A DNA stretch of 8,050 nt from assembly GCA_005888075.1 (NCBI GenBank), contig VBKD01000189.1, forward strand, positions 1-8,050, given 5' to 3'. This document shows, one piece after another, positions 1 to 7,172 of the stretch (the stretch's first letter is position 1; every line of letters begins with the position of its first letter). The DNA is from Chloroflexota bacterium (GTDB taxonomy: Bacteria; Chloroflexota; Dormibacteria; Dormibacterales; Dormibacteraceae). The notes beneath the pieces are model-generated. The model was not told where the DNA came from, did no database searches, and saw only the letters and a program-made list of their open reading frames with translations. A program made the position numbers and the translations under genes.

Positions 1-628
1 GTTCGACGGTCAGCGGCAGCCAGGGCACGAGGTCGTGCATCCAGGGGCCGGCAGCGATGACCACAGCATCAAACGCCTCTCGAGTCTCGGCCGTGGTGAC
101 GGTCAGCCCGTCCACCGATGTCACCACTGTGTTCCTGCGCAGGTCCCCGCCCAGGGCGAGCACCCGCTCGATCATCGCGCCCACAGCCGCCTCGGGCCGT
201 ACGAAGCCTGCCTGGCGATCCAGGATCGCGACCTCTCCGCTTCTGAGGACCTGACCTGGATAGCGCCGGTGAACATCACGCGCCTCCAGCACCTCGATAT
301 CGAGTCCATGCGCCGCGGCGGCTGCGCGAGCGCCCATCACCGCATCCGATGCCGATGAGCCGATCATCAGGGCGCCGTTGAGCGTCAGCAGATGCGAGCC
401 TGCCGATTGTTCGAGCTCACGCCACAGCGGAAACGTCTCCCGCAGCAGCGGGACGTACCACGGACCTTCGAAGTACGCGGTGCGCGTGATCCTCGTCTCG
501 CCGTGCCTCGAGCCGAACACATGCGGCGGCGAGTGGCGGTCGAAGCTGACAACCCGGACGCCACGCTCGGCGAGCCGCCACGCGGATGCGGCACCCATGG
601 CGCCGCTGCCGACGACGGCGACACGCAC
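1..628 (-). CDS. FAD-dependent amine oxidase, monomeric sarcosine oxidase / N-methyltryptophan oxidase family (partial, C-terminus beyond left edge)
   Basis: Reading the minus strand from a GTG at 628 gives 209 uninterrupted codons to the window edge. The protein opens with a Rossmann dinucleotide-binding motif, VAVVGSGAMG (GxGxxG at residues 7-12), and an acidic residue (D30) at the end of the second strand, as expected for FAD binding. It continues with SPPHVFGSRHGETRITR (33-49), the hallmark of the monomeric sarcosine oxidase/SolA family, where the HGxTRxxR segment lines the flavin and substrate site. The family oxidises the N-methyl or C-N bond of secondary amino acids to give an aldehyde or imine and H2O2. 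The covalent-flavin Cys and the catalytic Lys/His lie in the missing C-terminal half, so the substrate cannot be guessed. The GTG is chosen because it sits directly before the Rossmann strand and 2 bp after the stop of the lipoyl gene, suggesting translational coupling. An internal ATG near 598 would cut the FAD motif. Confidence 0.83.
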   Translation of the reverse strand, partial: MRVAVVGSGAMGAASAWRLAERGVRVVSFDRHSPPHVFGSRHGETRITRTAYFEGPWYVPLLRETFPLWRELEQSAGSHLLTLNGALMIGSSASDAVMGARAAAAAHGLDIEVLEARDVHRRYPGQVLRSGEVAILDRQAGFVRPEAAVGAMIERVLALGGDLRRNTVVTSVDGLTVTTAETREAFDAVVIAAGPWMHDLVPWLPLTVE

Positions 629-630
629 CG

Positions 631-876
631 CTACTTCGCTGAGATCCTGGCGATGGGCTGGCCCGGCTTCACCGGGTCGCCGACGTCGAGCAGCAGCTCC
701 TCGACGATTCCCGCCACCGGGGACGGGATCTCGGCGTTGACCTTGTCGGTATGAGCCTCCATCAACGTCTCTCCCTCGGCCACCGGCTCGCCGCGCTTCT
801 TGCTCCACGCGCCGACCGTGATCTCCTCGGCGCCCTGCAGCTCAGGCATTACGACCTCGCGAACCTCGACGCTCAC
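631..876 (-). CDS. Free-standing lipoyl (biotinyl/lipoyl-attachment) domain protein
   Basis: An 81-residue protein that consists of a single lipoyl domain and nothing else. The N-terminal strand VREVVMPEL matches the start of E2-type lipoyl domains. The hairpin HTDKVNAEIPSPVAG carries the modified lysine (K45) in the canonical T-D-K-V setting, and the C-terminal VGDPVKPGQPIARIS is the matching second half of the barrel. In 2-oxoacid dehydrogenase E2 proteins this domain is followed by a peripheral-subunit-binding domain and an acyltransferase domain. Here the gene stops with TAG right after the barrel. The T-D-K-V context favours lipoate over biotin (biotin domains usually have M-K-M), but this is inference. 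The GTG start at 876 lies 14 bp after the ABC-F stop and the gene ends 2 bp before the amine oxidase start, so it is probably co-transcribed with both. No lipoate ligase or dehydrogenase subunits are visible nearby. An internal ATG (residue 10) is a less likely start because it removes the first strand. Confidence 0.85.
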   Translation of the reverse strand: MSVEVREVVMPELQGAEEITVGAWSKKRGEPVAEGETLMEAHTDKVNAEIPSPVAGIVEELLLDVGDPVKPGQPIARISAK

Positions 877-890
877 GAAGCTATTGTCGG

Positions 891-2477
891 TTACGCCATC
901 GAAACGACGTCGAGCAGCTCTTCGTCCCAGTAGTCGACGCGCCCTTCGGGCATGAACAGGACCCGTTCCGGCTGAAGGGACTCGACGAACTCCGGGTCGT
1001 GGCTGACGATCAGCATGGTTCCCGGCCAGGAGGCGAGAGCTCGCGCCACCGCCGTGCGTGATGGCGGATCCAGGTTGTTCGTCGGCTCGTCGAGCAGCAG
1101 AAAGTTGTGCTTGCCGGCGACCATCTGCGCCAGCGCCAGCTTGGTCTTTTCCCCGCCGGAGAGCGTCCCTGCGTCCTGCCGCGCGATATCACCGCTGAGG
1201 CCGAACATCCCAAGCAGGGCGCGTACGTCCCGTTCGTCGGCGGTTGACTGCTCGCGCATGTGCGCAAGCACGGTCATTCCAGACCGGATTCCTTCGTGTT
1301 CCTGCGCGTAATAGCCCAGCGAGACGCCATGCCCAAGCCGAAAGCTGCCTGCGGACGGCTCGCTCTGCCCGGCCAGGATTCGCAACAGGCTCGTCTTGCC
1401 GGCGCCGTTCAATCCCATCACCACGAGCCGCTGCCGCCGCTCGATCTCGAACGTCACGTCTCGAAACACGAGCGGCCCGCCGTAGCCCTTGGCGAGGCCG
1501 TTCGCGGTCAGGACCGACCGGCCGCTGTGCGGCGGCTCAGGAAACTGAATCTTCACCTTGCGCTCGCGCCGGGGCGCTGCCACCTGCACCGCCTTCATCC
1601 GGTCCACCCGCTTGAAGATCGATTTGGCGGTCCGCGCTCGCTTCGCCGTTTGCCGTCGCATCACCTCGGCGAGGAGGCTCAGCCTCTTGATCTCCGACTC
1701 CTGACGCTCCGCGAGTGACGTCAGCCGCTTCTCTTCGAGGGCGCGTGCTTGCTGGTACTGCGAGTAGGTGCCGCGATACTCGATCAGCCTGCCGGCATCG
1801 AGATGCAGCACGCGCGTAATCGAAGAGTCGAGCAAGACGAGGTCGTGGCTGACGACGATGACCGCGCCTCGGTAGTCACGCAGGAAATCCATCAGCCAGG
1901 TCTTGGCGTCCGTATCGAGGTGGTTGGTCGGCTCGTCGAGCATGAGGAGGTCGGCGTCCGCGAACAGCACGCGCGCCAGCTCGATGCGGCGCCGTTCACC
2001 CCCTGAAAGGACGCTCAGCGGCAGATCAACACGATCGAGCCTCAGGCCCAGGCCGGACGCGATGCGGCGCGCCTCCGACTCGCTCGAGTAACCGCCCTGC
2101 ACGCGGTAGTGCTCCTCGGCTTCCGAGTAGCGCTCGATGCTGGCGTGTGAGTGGTCGTGTTCGAGGACGCCATGCAGCTCGGCGAGCCGCGCCGCGGCTC
2201 GGTCGAGGCCGCGACCCGACAGGACATGAGAGAGCGCGGTCTGGGCCGCCTCGGCGCGGGGGCGAGGATTTTGCGGGACATAGCCCAGCGTGCCCTGGCG
2301 CAGGGCAACGCCCGCCACGGCGTCGTCCTCGCCGGCCAGGACCTTGAGCAGGCTGGTCTTGCCGGCGCCGTTGCGACCCACCAGGCCGACCTTGTCACCG
2401 GCGGCCACGTTGAAGCTCGCGTCGGACAGCACCCGGCGCGCGGCGACATCGATGGCGAGGTTCCTGACCTGGAGCAC
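891..2477 (-). CDS. ABC-F family ATPase (two ATP-binding cassettes, no membrane domain)
   Basis: A 528-residue protein with two complete ABC cassettes and no transmembrane segments, as in ABC-F proteins. These bind the ribosomal E site and act in translation regulation or antibiotic protection. Cassette 1 has Walker A GRNGAGKTS (residues 34-42), signature LSGGE (157-161) and Walker B LLMLDEPTNHLD (177-188). Cassette 2 has Walker A GLNGAGKTS, signature LSGGEKTK and Walker B FLLLDEPTNNLD. Between them is a charged, probably helical linker (EEKRLTSLAERQESEIKRL onward, with RTAKSIFKRVDRMK), the P-site tRNA-interaction region of the family. The GTG at 2477 is preferred over an upstream TTG (2522). 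It begins MLQVRNLAIDV, the usual ABC-F N-terminus, and lies 7 nt after a TAACAT -10-like hexamer, which fits a leaderless mRNA. The subfamily, and whether it confers resistance, cannot be decided from sequence alone. It heads the minus-strand operon with the lipoyl and amine oxidase genes. Confidence 0.93.
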   Translation of the reverse strand: MLQVRNLAIDVAARRVLSDASFNVAAGDKVGLVGRNGAGKTSLLKVLAGEDDAVAGVALRQGTLGYVPQNPRPRAEAAQTALSHVLSGRGLDRAAARLAELHGVLEHDHSHASIERYSEAEEHYRVQGGYSSESEARRIASGLGLRLDRVDLPLSVLSGGERRRIELARVLFADADLLMLDEPTNHLDTDAKTWLMDFLRDYRGAVIVVSHDLVLLDSSITRVLHLDAGRLIEYRGTYSQYQQARALEEKRLTSLAERQESEIKRLSLLAEVMRRQTAKRARTAKSIFKRVDRMKAVQVAAPRRERKVKIQFPEPPHSGRSVLTANGLAKGYGGPLVFRDVTFEIERRQRLVVMGLNGAGKTSLLRILAGQSEPSAGSFRLGHGVSLGYYAQEHEGIRSGMTVLAHMREQSTADERDVRALLGMFGLSGDIARQDAGTLSGGEKTKLALAQMVAGKHNFLLLDEPTNNLDPPSRTAVARALASWPGTMLIVSHDPEFVESLQPERVLFMPEGRVDYWDEELLDVVSMA

Positions 2478-2484
2478 GGACGCG

Positions 2485-2490
2485 ATGTTA
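2485..2490 (-). promoter_or_regulatory. Probable -10 element (TAACAT) of the ABC-F gene, leaderless-type
   Basis: On the minus strand TAACAT is followed by 7 nt and then the GTG at 2477. A start site about 7 nt downstream of a -10 would coincide with the start codon, giving a leaderless transcript. No Shine-Dalgarno sequence precedes the GTG. A perfect TTGACA lies at 2513-2518 but 22 bp from this hexamer, too far for an ordinary -35/-10 pair, so it may be unrelated. Confidence 0.45.
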
Positions 2491-2535
2491 CCTGCCGGGC
2501 GACGGATCGTTCTGTCAAGCAAATCTCAACGCAGC

Positions 2536-2541
2536 AGGAGG
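2536..2541 (+). promoter_or_regulatory. Shine-Dalgarno sequence AGGAGG of the DUF4349 lipoprotein gene
   Basis: AGGAGG sits 7 nt before the ATG at 2549 and fixes that start. It is the clearest ribosome-binding site in the window and contrasts with the other genes, most of which have none. The divergent region 2478-2548 must hold both promoters; no convincing plus-strand -10 was identified in it. Confidence 0.8.
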
Positions 2542-2548
2542 CCGTTCG

Positions 2549-3448
2549 ATGAAAAGGTTTCTCGTCTTTGTCGCCGTCCTTGCCGCGGCGGCCGCCTGTA
2601 GCGGAGCCGCGACGACTTCATCTGCTGGAGGCGCAGCCCGGCAACCTGCCCCGGCGCAGTCCGGTGGAACCCAGCCGGGACAGACCGGCCAGCCCTCGAC
2701 GATCAACGGGCAGCCAGGCGGGGCAGATGCAAACCTCGGAACGCAGGTCCCGGCGCTGCAGGGCCCGCCGGTCATCCGCCAGGCGCAGCTCGGCGTCTCC
2801 GTGGCGTCGGGGGCCTTCGACTCCAAGCTCGGCCAGGTCCGCGCCATCGTCGAAAGCGAGGGCGGCTTCATCGCCGGGACCGACGCCCAGACCAACCCAT
2901 CGACGGCGGACACCCAGATCCGGACCGGCGTCATCAACTTCATGGTTCCGGCGGCCAAGTTCGACGCCACGATCGATGAGCTGACCAAGGTCGGCAAGGT
3001 GCAGAGCGAGCACATCACGGGGACCGACGTCAGCGCGCAGTACGTCGACCTGCGGGCTCGTCTGGCCAACGCGCAGGCGCAGCACGACGCGATGCTGGCG
3101 CTGCTCGCGAAGGCTCAGAACATCAACGACATCATCGCCGTTCAGAACCAGATCGGCCAGATCACAGGTCAGATCGAGCAGCTGAAGGGCCAGATCAAGT
3201 ACCTGGACGACAACACCTCGTTCAGCGCCGTGACCGTCACGCTGACCGAGGCCGGCGCGCCGGCCAAAGCGGCCAGCTCGGACAGCTGGGGTTTGCTGAC
3301 CGCCGTGAACGATGCGGCCCACAATTTCATGACCACGATCAACTACGCGATCGTCATCCTCGGCGCACTAGGTCCATTCGCGATCCTGGCGGGTCTCGGC
3401 TACCTGGTGTGCCGCCGCCGCCGCCTGCTCCTACCGCGTCGCGCATAA
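2549..3448 (+). CDS. DUF4349-domain lipoprotein with C-terminal membrane anchor
   Basis: A 299-residue exported protein. The N-terminus MKRFLVFVAVLAAAAAC is a lipoprotein signal peptide with the lipidated Cys at residue 17. A 55-residue low-complexity Gly/Pro/Gln/Ala/Thr linker follows. From about residue 75 (VIRQAQLGVSV) the sequence matches the DUF4349 pattern: a beta-rich segment with EGGFIAGTD, then VDLRARLANAQAQHDAMLALL and an amphipathic heptad-rich stretch (about 165-224, many Gln/Ile) likely to form a coiled coil, then FSAVTVTLTEAG. A single hydrophobic helix (about 265-288) ends in CRRRRLLLPRRA, so the tail should be cytoplasmic. DUF4349 proteins are envelope proteins of unknown biochemical function, often seen near regulatory genes. 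The start is fixed by AGGAGG. The gene is divergent from the ABC-F gene and followed by a double hairpin; its functional link to the sigma factor downstream is unknown. Confidence 0.88.
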   Translation: MKRFLVFVAVLAAAAACSGAATTSSAGGAARQPAPAQSGGTQPGQTGQPSTINGQPGGADANLGTQVPALQGPPVIRQAQLGVSVASGAFDSKLGQVRAIVESEGGFIAGTDAQTNPSTADTQIRTGVINFMVPAAKFDATIDELTKVGKVQSEHITGTDVSAQYVDLRARLANAQAQHDAMLALLAKAQNINDIIAVQNQIGQITGQIEQLKGQIKYLDDNTSFSAVTVTLTEAGAPAKAASSDSWGLLTAVNDAAHNFMTTINYAIVILGALGPFAILAGLGYLVCRRRRLLLPRRA

Positions 3449-3452
3449 AAAA

Positions 3453-3500
3453 CCTTCCCACTTGCTGGGGAGGTCGGCCCACCCGCAGGGCGGGTGGGCC
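3453..3500 (+). terminator. Double hairpin after the DUF4349 gene (terminator and possible dispersed repeat)
   Basis: Five bases after the TAA is a first hairpin: CCTTCCCA (3453-3460), loop CTTGC, TGGGGAGG (3466-3473), with one G-U pair. Two bases later comes a perfect 11-bp inverted repeat: GGCCCACCCGC (3476-3486), loop AGG, GCGGGTGGGCC (3490-3500). The trailing GGATGGGGG (3501-3509) could pair alternatively with the CCTTCCCA arm. A run of A (3447-3452) precedes the first hairpin, so for minus-strand transcripts it reads as a hairpin plus U-run. On the plus strand the nearest T-run (3528-3534) is 27 bases away. It most likely ends the lipoprotein transcript, but the plus-strand structure is not a textbook intrinsic terminator. 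Confidence 0.6.
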
Positions 3501-3545
3501 GGATGGGGGCGAGCACCTGCCAGAGTATTTTTTTCTCGAGTCCAG

Positions 3546-3551
3546 TAACCT
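3546..3551 (+). promoter_or_regulatory. Possible -10 element (TAACCT) of the sigma-factor gene
   Basis: TAACCT lies 9 nt before the ATG at 3561. There is no purine-rich ribosome-binding site before this ATG (the sequence there is CCTCC, the reverse sense), so a nearly leaderless transcript is the simplest reading. No -35 hexamer is obvious. This is inference from spacing only. Confidence 0.3.
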
Positions 3552-3560
3552 CCTTCAGTA

Positions 3561-4118
3561 ATGCCGGGGATGGCCACCGGCGGTCCGCCAGAGGGAAGCG
3601 CGTTTCCGCTCGGGCAGGGCGAGGTCATCGAGCTGCCGGCGGCTTCGCGGGCCAGCGACATCGCCCTCGATGAGCTGGAGCGTGTTTATGCCTTCATCTA
3701 CGCCCGCGTCGGCAACCGCGCCGACACCGAGGACCTGACCCAGCAGGTCGCGATGAAAGCCATCCCACGGCTCCGCCAGGGGTCACCGGCCAGCGCGATT
3801 CGCGGCTATCTGTTCGCCACCGCTCGCTCCGTTCTGGGCGGGTTCTGGAGCACCCGGCTGGGTCTCTCGGAGGCCGAGCTCCACGAAGACCTGGCGTTGG
3901 CGCCGCCCCCCGAGCCGCCGTCGGAGGAAGGCGCCGAAACCGTGCAGCGCATCCTGGGCGAGCTGTCGGACAACTACCGGCGAGTGCTAGAGCTTCGTTT
4001 CCTCCATGGGTATTCATTGAAAGAAGTGGCTAAAGAGATGGATTCGACGGTCGGCGCGGTCAAAGTTATGCAGCTGCGTGCTTTGCGCGCGGCGGCAAAG
4101 GTGCGATTCGAGAGATGA
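3561..4118 (+). CDS. ECF-type RNA polymerase sigma factor (sigma-70 family)
   Basis: A 185-residue protein with the two-domain build of extracytoplasmic-function sigma factors. Region 2 (about 37-90) contains VYAFIYARVGNRADTEDLTQ, the usual D-x-E-D-L-T-Q signature that contacts core polymerase, followed by AIRGYLFATARSVLGGFW, equivalent to the -10 recognition segment. An acidic, proline-rich linker (LALAPPPEPPSEEGAE) leads to region 4 (about 132-181): LSDNYRRVLELRFLHGYSLKEVAKEM plus the recognition helix STVGAVKVMQLRALRAAA, which binds the -35. There is no SnoaL-like or other extension. The ATG at 3561 is chosen by length; an ATG 9 bases later (residue 4) is equally possible. The stop overlaps the next gene's ATG by 4 bp (ATGA), the arrangement expected for a sigma factor and its regulator. 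An anti-sigma partner is therefore the first hypothesis for the downstream gene. Confidence 0.9.
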   Translation: MPGMATGGPPEGSAFPLGQGEVIELPAASRASDIALDELERVYAFIYARVGNRADTEDLTQQVAMKAIPRLRQGSPASAIRGYLFATARSVLGGFWSTRLGLSEAELHEDLALAPPPEPPSEEGAETVQRILGELSDNYRRVLELRFLHGYSLKEVAKEMDSTVGAVKVMQLRALRAAAKVRFER

Positions 4119-4664
4119 ACGGGAAACCCGAGGACCGCGTCGACAAGATCGTCTCGGACCTGCTCCGCGGGCGCCGCTTGAAGCTGCGCGGGGGAGACGC
4201 TGAGGAGAAGGAGGCGATCACCGCCGCCGCCAGGCTCGCCGGCGATCGCGCCGGTCCGCAGCGCATGAACCCCGCATTCCGCAACCGTCTCGCCCAGGCT
4301 CTGGAGCAGGCGCCTCAGGGAAGCTGGTTGACACGGCGCGGCGCGCTGGTGGCGGGCTTTGGCCTGGCGGCGGGCGCCGTCTCAGGCGCCGTGATCGGCC
4401 GCGCCGTCGAGTCGCAGCCTTACGCGGTCGACCGGACCGGCGCCATCAATCCGCTCAACGGCAAATGGATCGACGTGGCAGCCGTGGCCGAGCTCGTCGA
4501 GGGGCAGGGTAGGCGGGTCACCGCTGCTCGCCTGCCCCTGTCATCCCGCGACGTTCACGACGGAGGGTCTCTCCACCTCCCACACCTATCCGCTGCCCGC
4601 GCTCAACCCCGTCCAGGTTCGCGTGACGCAGGCGGGGCGGGTCGAGGTGCTCGGCACGGCCTAG
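4115..4664 (+). pseudogene. Membrane-anchored Rieske [2Fe-2S] protein, probable anti-sigma partner; broken by an internal deletion with frameshift
   Basis: Frame 1 from the ATG at 4115 encodes a soluble charged N-terminus (DRVDKIVSDLLRGRRLKL, then NPAFRNRLAQALEQ at about 52-65), a Tat-like TRRGALV (73-79) starting a hydrophobic anchor to about residue 96, and WIDVAAVAELVEGQ (118-131), the usual opening strand of a Rieske domain. After codon 137 (near 4525) this frame turns into unrelated Arg/Pro/His-rich sequence that runs to 4699. In the frame one base further on, 4524-4661 reads LLACPCHPATFTTEG, then HTYPLPALNPVQVRV and GRVEVLGTA with TAG at 4662-4664. This is the C-terminal half of a Rieske domain with its CPCH cluster box. 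The first box (CxH) and the strands between, roughly 40 residues in relatives, are absent. As sequenced no cluster can form. The overlap with the sigma gene suggests the intact ancestor was a membrane redox regulator of that sigma factor. An assembly error is the alternative to a true pseudogene. Confidence 0.75.
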
Positions 4665-4694
4665 AGGCGCCCGCCCCTCCACACCCCCGGCATC

Positions 4695-4700
4695 TATGAT
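4695..4700 (+). promoter_or_regulatory. Possible -10 element (TATGAT) of metK
   Basis: TATGAT, one mismatch from TATAAT, lies in the short gap after the Rieske remnant and 11 nt before the GTG at 4712. Transcription would begin about 4-5 nt before the start codon, so metK would have almost no 5' leader. No -35 is evident and no SAM riboswitch fits in the available space. Confidence 0.4.
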
Positions 4701-4711
4701 TGGCGGTCGTT

Positions 4712-5941
<1,230 letters not shown>

Positions 5942-5956
5942 TGCCGGAACCGGACT

Positions 5957-7156
5957 GTGCCTGACCGCGCTTTTCCCCTGCGTGTCCACGACACGCTCAC
6001 CAAGCGGAAGGTGCGGATGGATCCATCTGGCAAGGTGGAACGGCGCCGGGGCCTGACGCTTTACGTCTGCGGAATTACCCCGTACGACTCCGGCCACATG
6101 GGCCACGCGTTCACGTTCTCGATCTTCGACGTGCTGGTCAGGTTCGTCGAAGCCAACGGCCAACGCATCAAGTACGTGCAGAACGTGACCGATGTCGACG
6201 ATCCGCTACTCGAGCGAGCGCGTCGCGACGGCATCGACTGGCGTGATCTGGCCGATCGCGAGACGAAGGTGCACATCCGCGACATGACCGCGCTCGGCTG
6301 GCGGCCGCCGGATGTCATGCCGAGGGTGTCGGCCGAGGTCGACGGCATCCTGAGGGCCGCGACCAAGCTGTACCGGTCCGGGCACGGATATCAAACCGAC
6401 GCCCTGTACTTCGACGTCACCACGTACCCGAGCTACGGCCGTCTGTCGCGCCTCAGCCGGCGGTCGATGATTCGCAAGCTGCGTCACGAAGACCTTCTCG
6501 GCACAGTCGGTCCGGACGCGAAACGCGACGCGCTGGACTTCGCCCTCTGGAGGGGTTCGGGCCCGGGCGAGCCGGCCTGGCCGTCAAAGTTTGGGGATGG
6601 CCGCCCGGGTTGGCACATCGAGTGCTCTGTGATGGCGATGCGCTACCTCGGCGAGCAGATCGACATCCATGGCGGCGGCCGTGACCTCCAGTTCAGCCAT
6701 CACGAGTCGGAGCGCGCTCAATCCGAGTCCCTCACGGGAAAGGCGCCGTTTGCGCGCGCATGGATGCACACGGGCTTGGTTCGCTACGAGGGCCACAAGA
6801 TGAGCAAGTCGCTCGGCAACCTGGTCAAGGTGAGTCAGACGCTGCAGCGCGCGCCGGCGGCCGCCGTCCGGCTTTACCTCGTCTCGCATCGTTACAGTCG
6901 AGACTGGGAGTTCACCTGGGATGGCCTCGCTCGTGCGGCTCGCCTGGCGGAACGGCTGCGCGCGTTCCTCGCCCACGACAGATCGGGAGATGAGGCCGCG
7001 AACCCCAGGTTGATGGCCGAGTTCACCGCGGCCCTCGCGGACAACCTGGACACCCCTCGGGCAGTCCGTGCGTTGAGGGCGGCGCTGCGTCAGCATGACG
7101 CGACGGCGGTGCGGTCGATGCTCGACATCCTCGTCGGGACGGCGTCTCTGACCTGA
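5957..7156 (+). CDS. Truncated cysteinyl-tRNA synthetase paralogue, MshC-like cysteine ligase
   Basis: A 399-residue class I synthetase-fold protein. It has LYVCGITPYD (35-44) with the zinc ligand C38, the HIGH box as HMGH (47-50), VQNVTDVDDPLLERARRDGIDWRDLA, GRPGWHIECS (second zinc Cys, C223), GGGRDLQFSHHESE (H248 and E252 at the remaining zinc-ligand positions) and KMSKS (281-285). It activates cysteine with ATP. It ends shortly after DNLDTPRAVRALRAAL, so the anticodon-binding C-terminus of CysRS (normally 460 or more residues) is missing. The GITPYD and DDPLLERA..DGIDWRDLA segments and the length resemble MshC, which joins Cys to GlcN-inositol in mycothiol synthesis. The WMHTGLV and fourth zinc-ligand Glu look more like CysRS. 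It is therefore either MshC or another tRNA-independent cysteine ligase, and CysRS is less likely. The S in FSHHE replaces the usual P. The GTG start begins just before the conserved VHDTLT strand. It follows metK in frame. Confidence 0.8.
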   Translation: MPDRAFPLRVHDTLTKRKVRMDPSGKVERRRGLTLYVCGITPYDSGHMGHAFTFSIFDVLVRFVEANGQRIKYVQNVTDVDDPLLERARRDGIDWRDLADRETKVHIRDMTALGWRPPDVMPRVSAEVDGILRAATKLYRSGHGYQTDALYFDVTTYPSYGRLSRLSRRSMIRKLRHEDLLGTVGPDAKRDALDFALWRGSGPGEPAWPSKFGDGRPGWHIECSVMAMRYLGEQIDIHGGGRDLQFSHHESERAQSESLTGKAPFARAWMHTGLVRYEGHKMSKSLGNLVKVSQTLQRAPAAAVRLYLVSHRYSRDWEFTWDGLARAARLAERLRAFLAHDRSGDEAANPRLMAEFTAALADNLDTPRAVRALRAALRQHDATAVRSMLDILVGTASLT

Positions 7157-7172
7157 GGCTGCCGTCGGGGAG

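Noticed and set aside
385..624. 79-residue minus-strand frame starting MSPSSAAAPWVP
   Set aside because: Overlaps the oxidase in a different frame; the oxidase frame carries the Rossmann motif and HGETRITR and stays open to the edge.
2042..2518. 158-residue minus-strand open frame inside the ABC-F gene
   Set aside because: An Arg/Ser/Pro/Ala-rich shadow of the ABC-F reading frame, typical of GC-rich DNA; it has no domain pattern.
4634..4677. Inverted repeat GGGGCGGG / CCCGCCCC around the Rieske stop as a terminator
   Set aside because: The loop is 28 bases and there is no T-run after it; in such GC-rich sequence an 8-bp match is weak evidence.
4524..4699. The 194-residue open frame from 4115 continuing to 4699 as a genuine C-terminus
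   Set aside because: After about codon 137 it is Arg/Pro/His-rich with no family resemblance, while the neighbouring frame there encodes a clear Rieske C-terminus that ends at 4664.
4665..4711. SAM riboswitch upstream of metK
   Set aside because: Only 47 bases separate the Rieske stop from metK, with no recognisable SAM-binding aptamer features.
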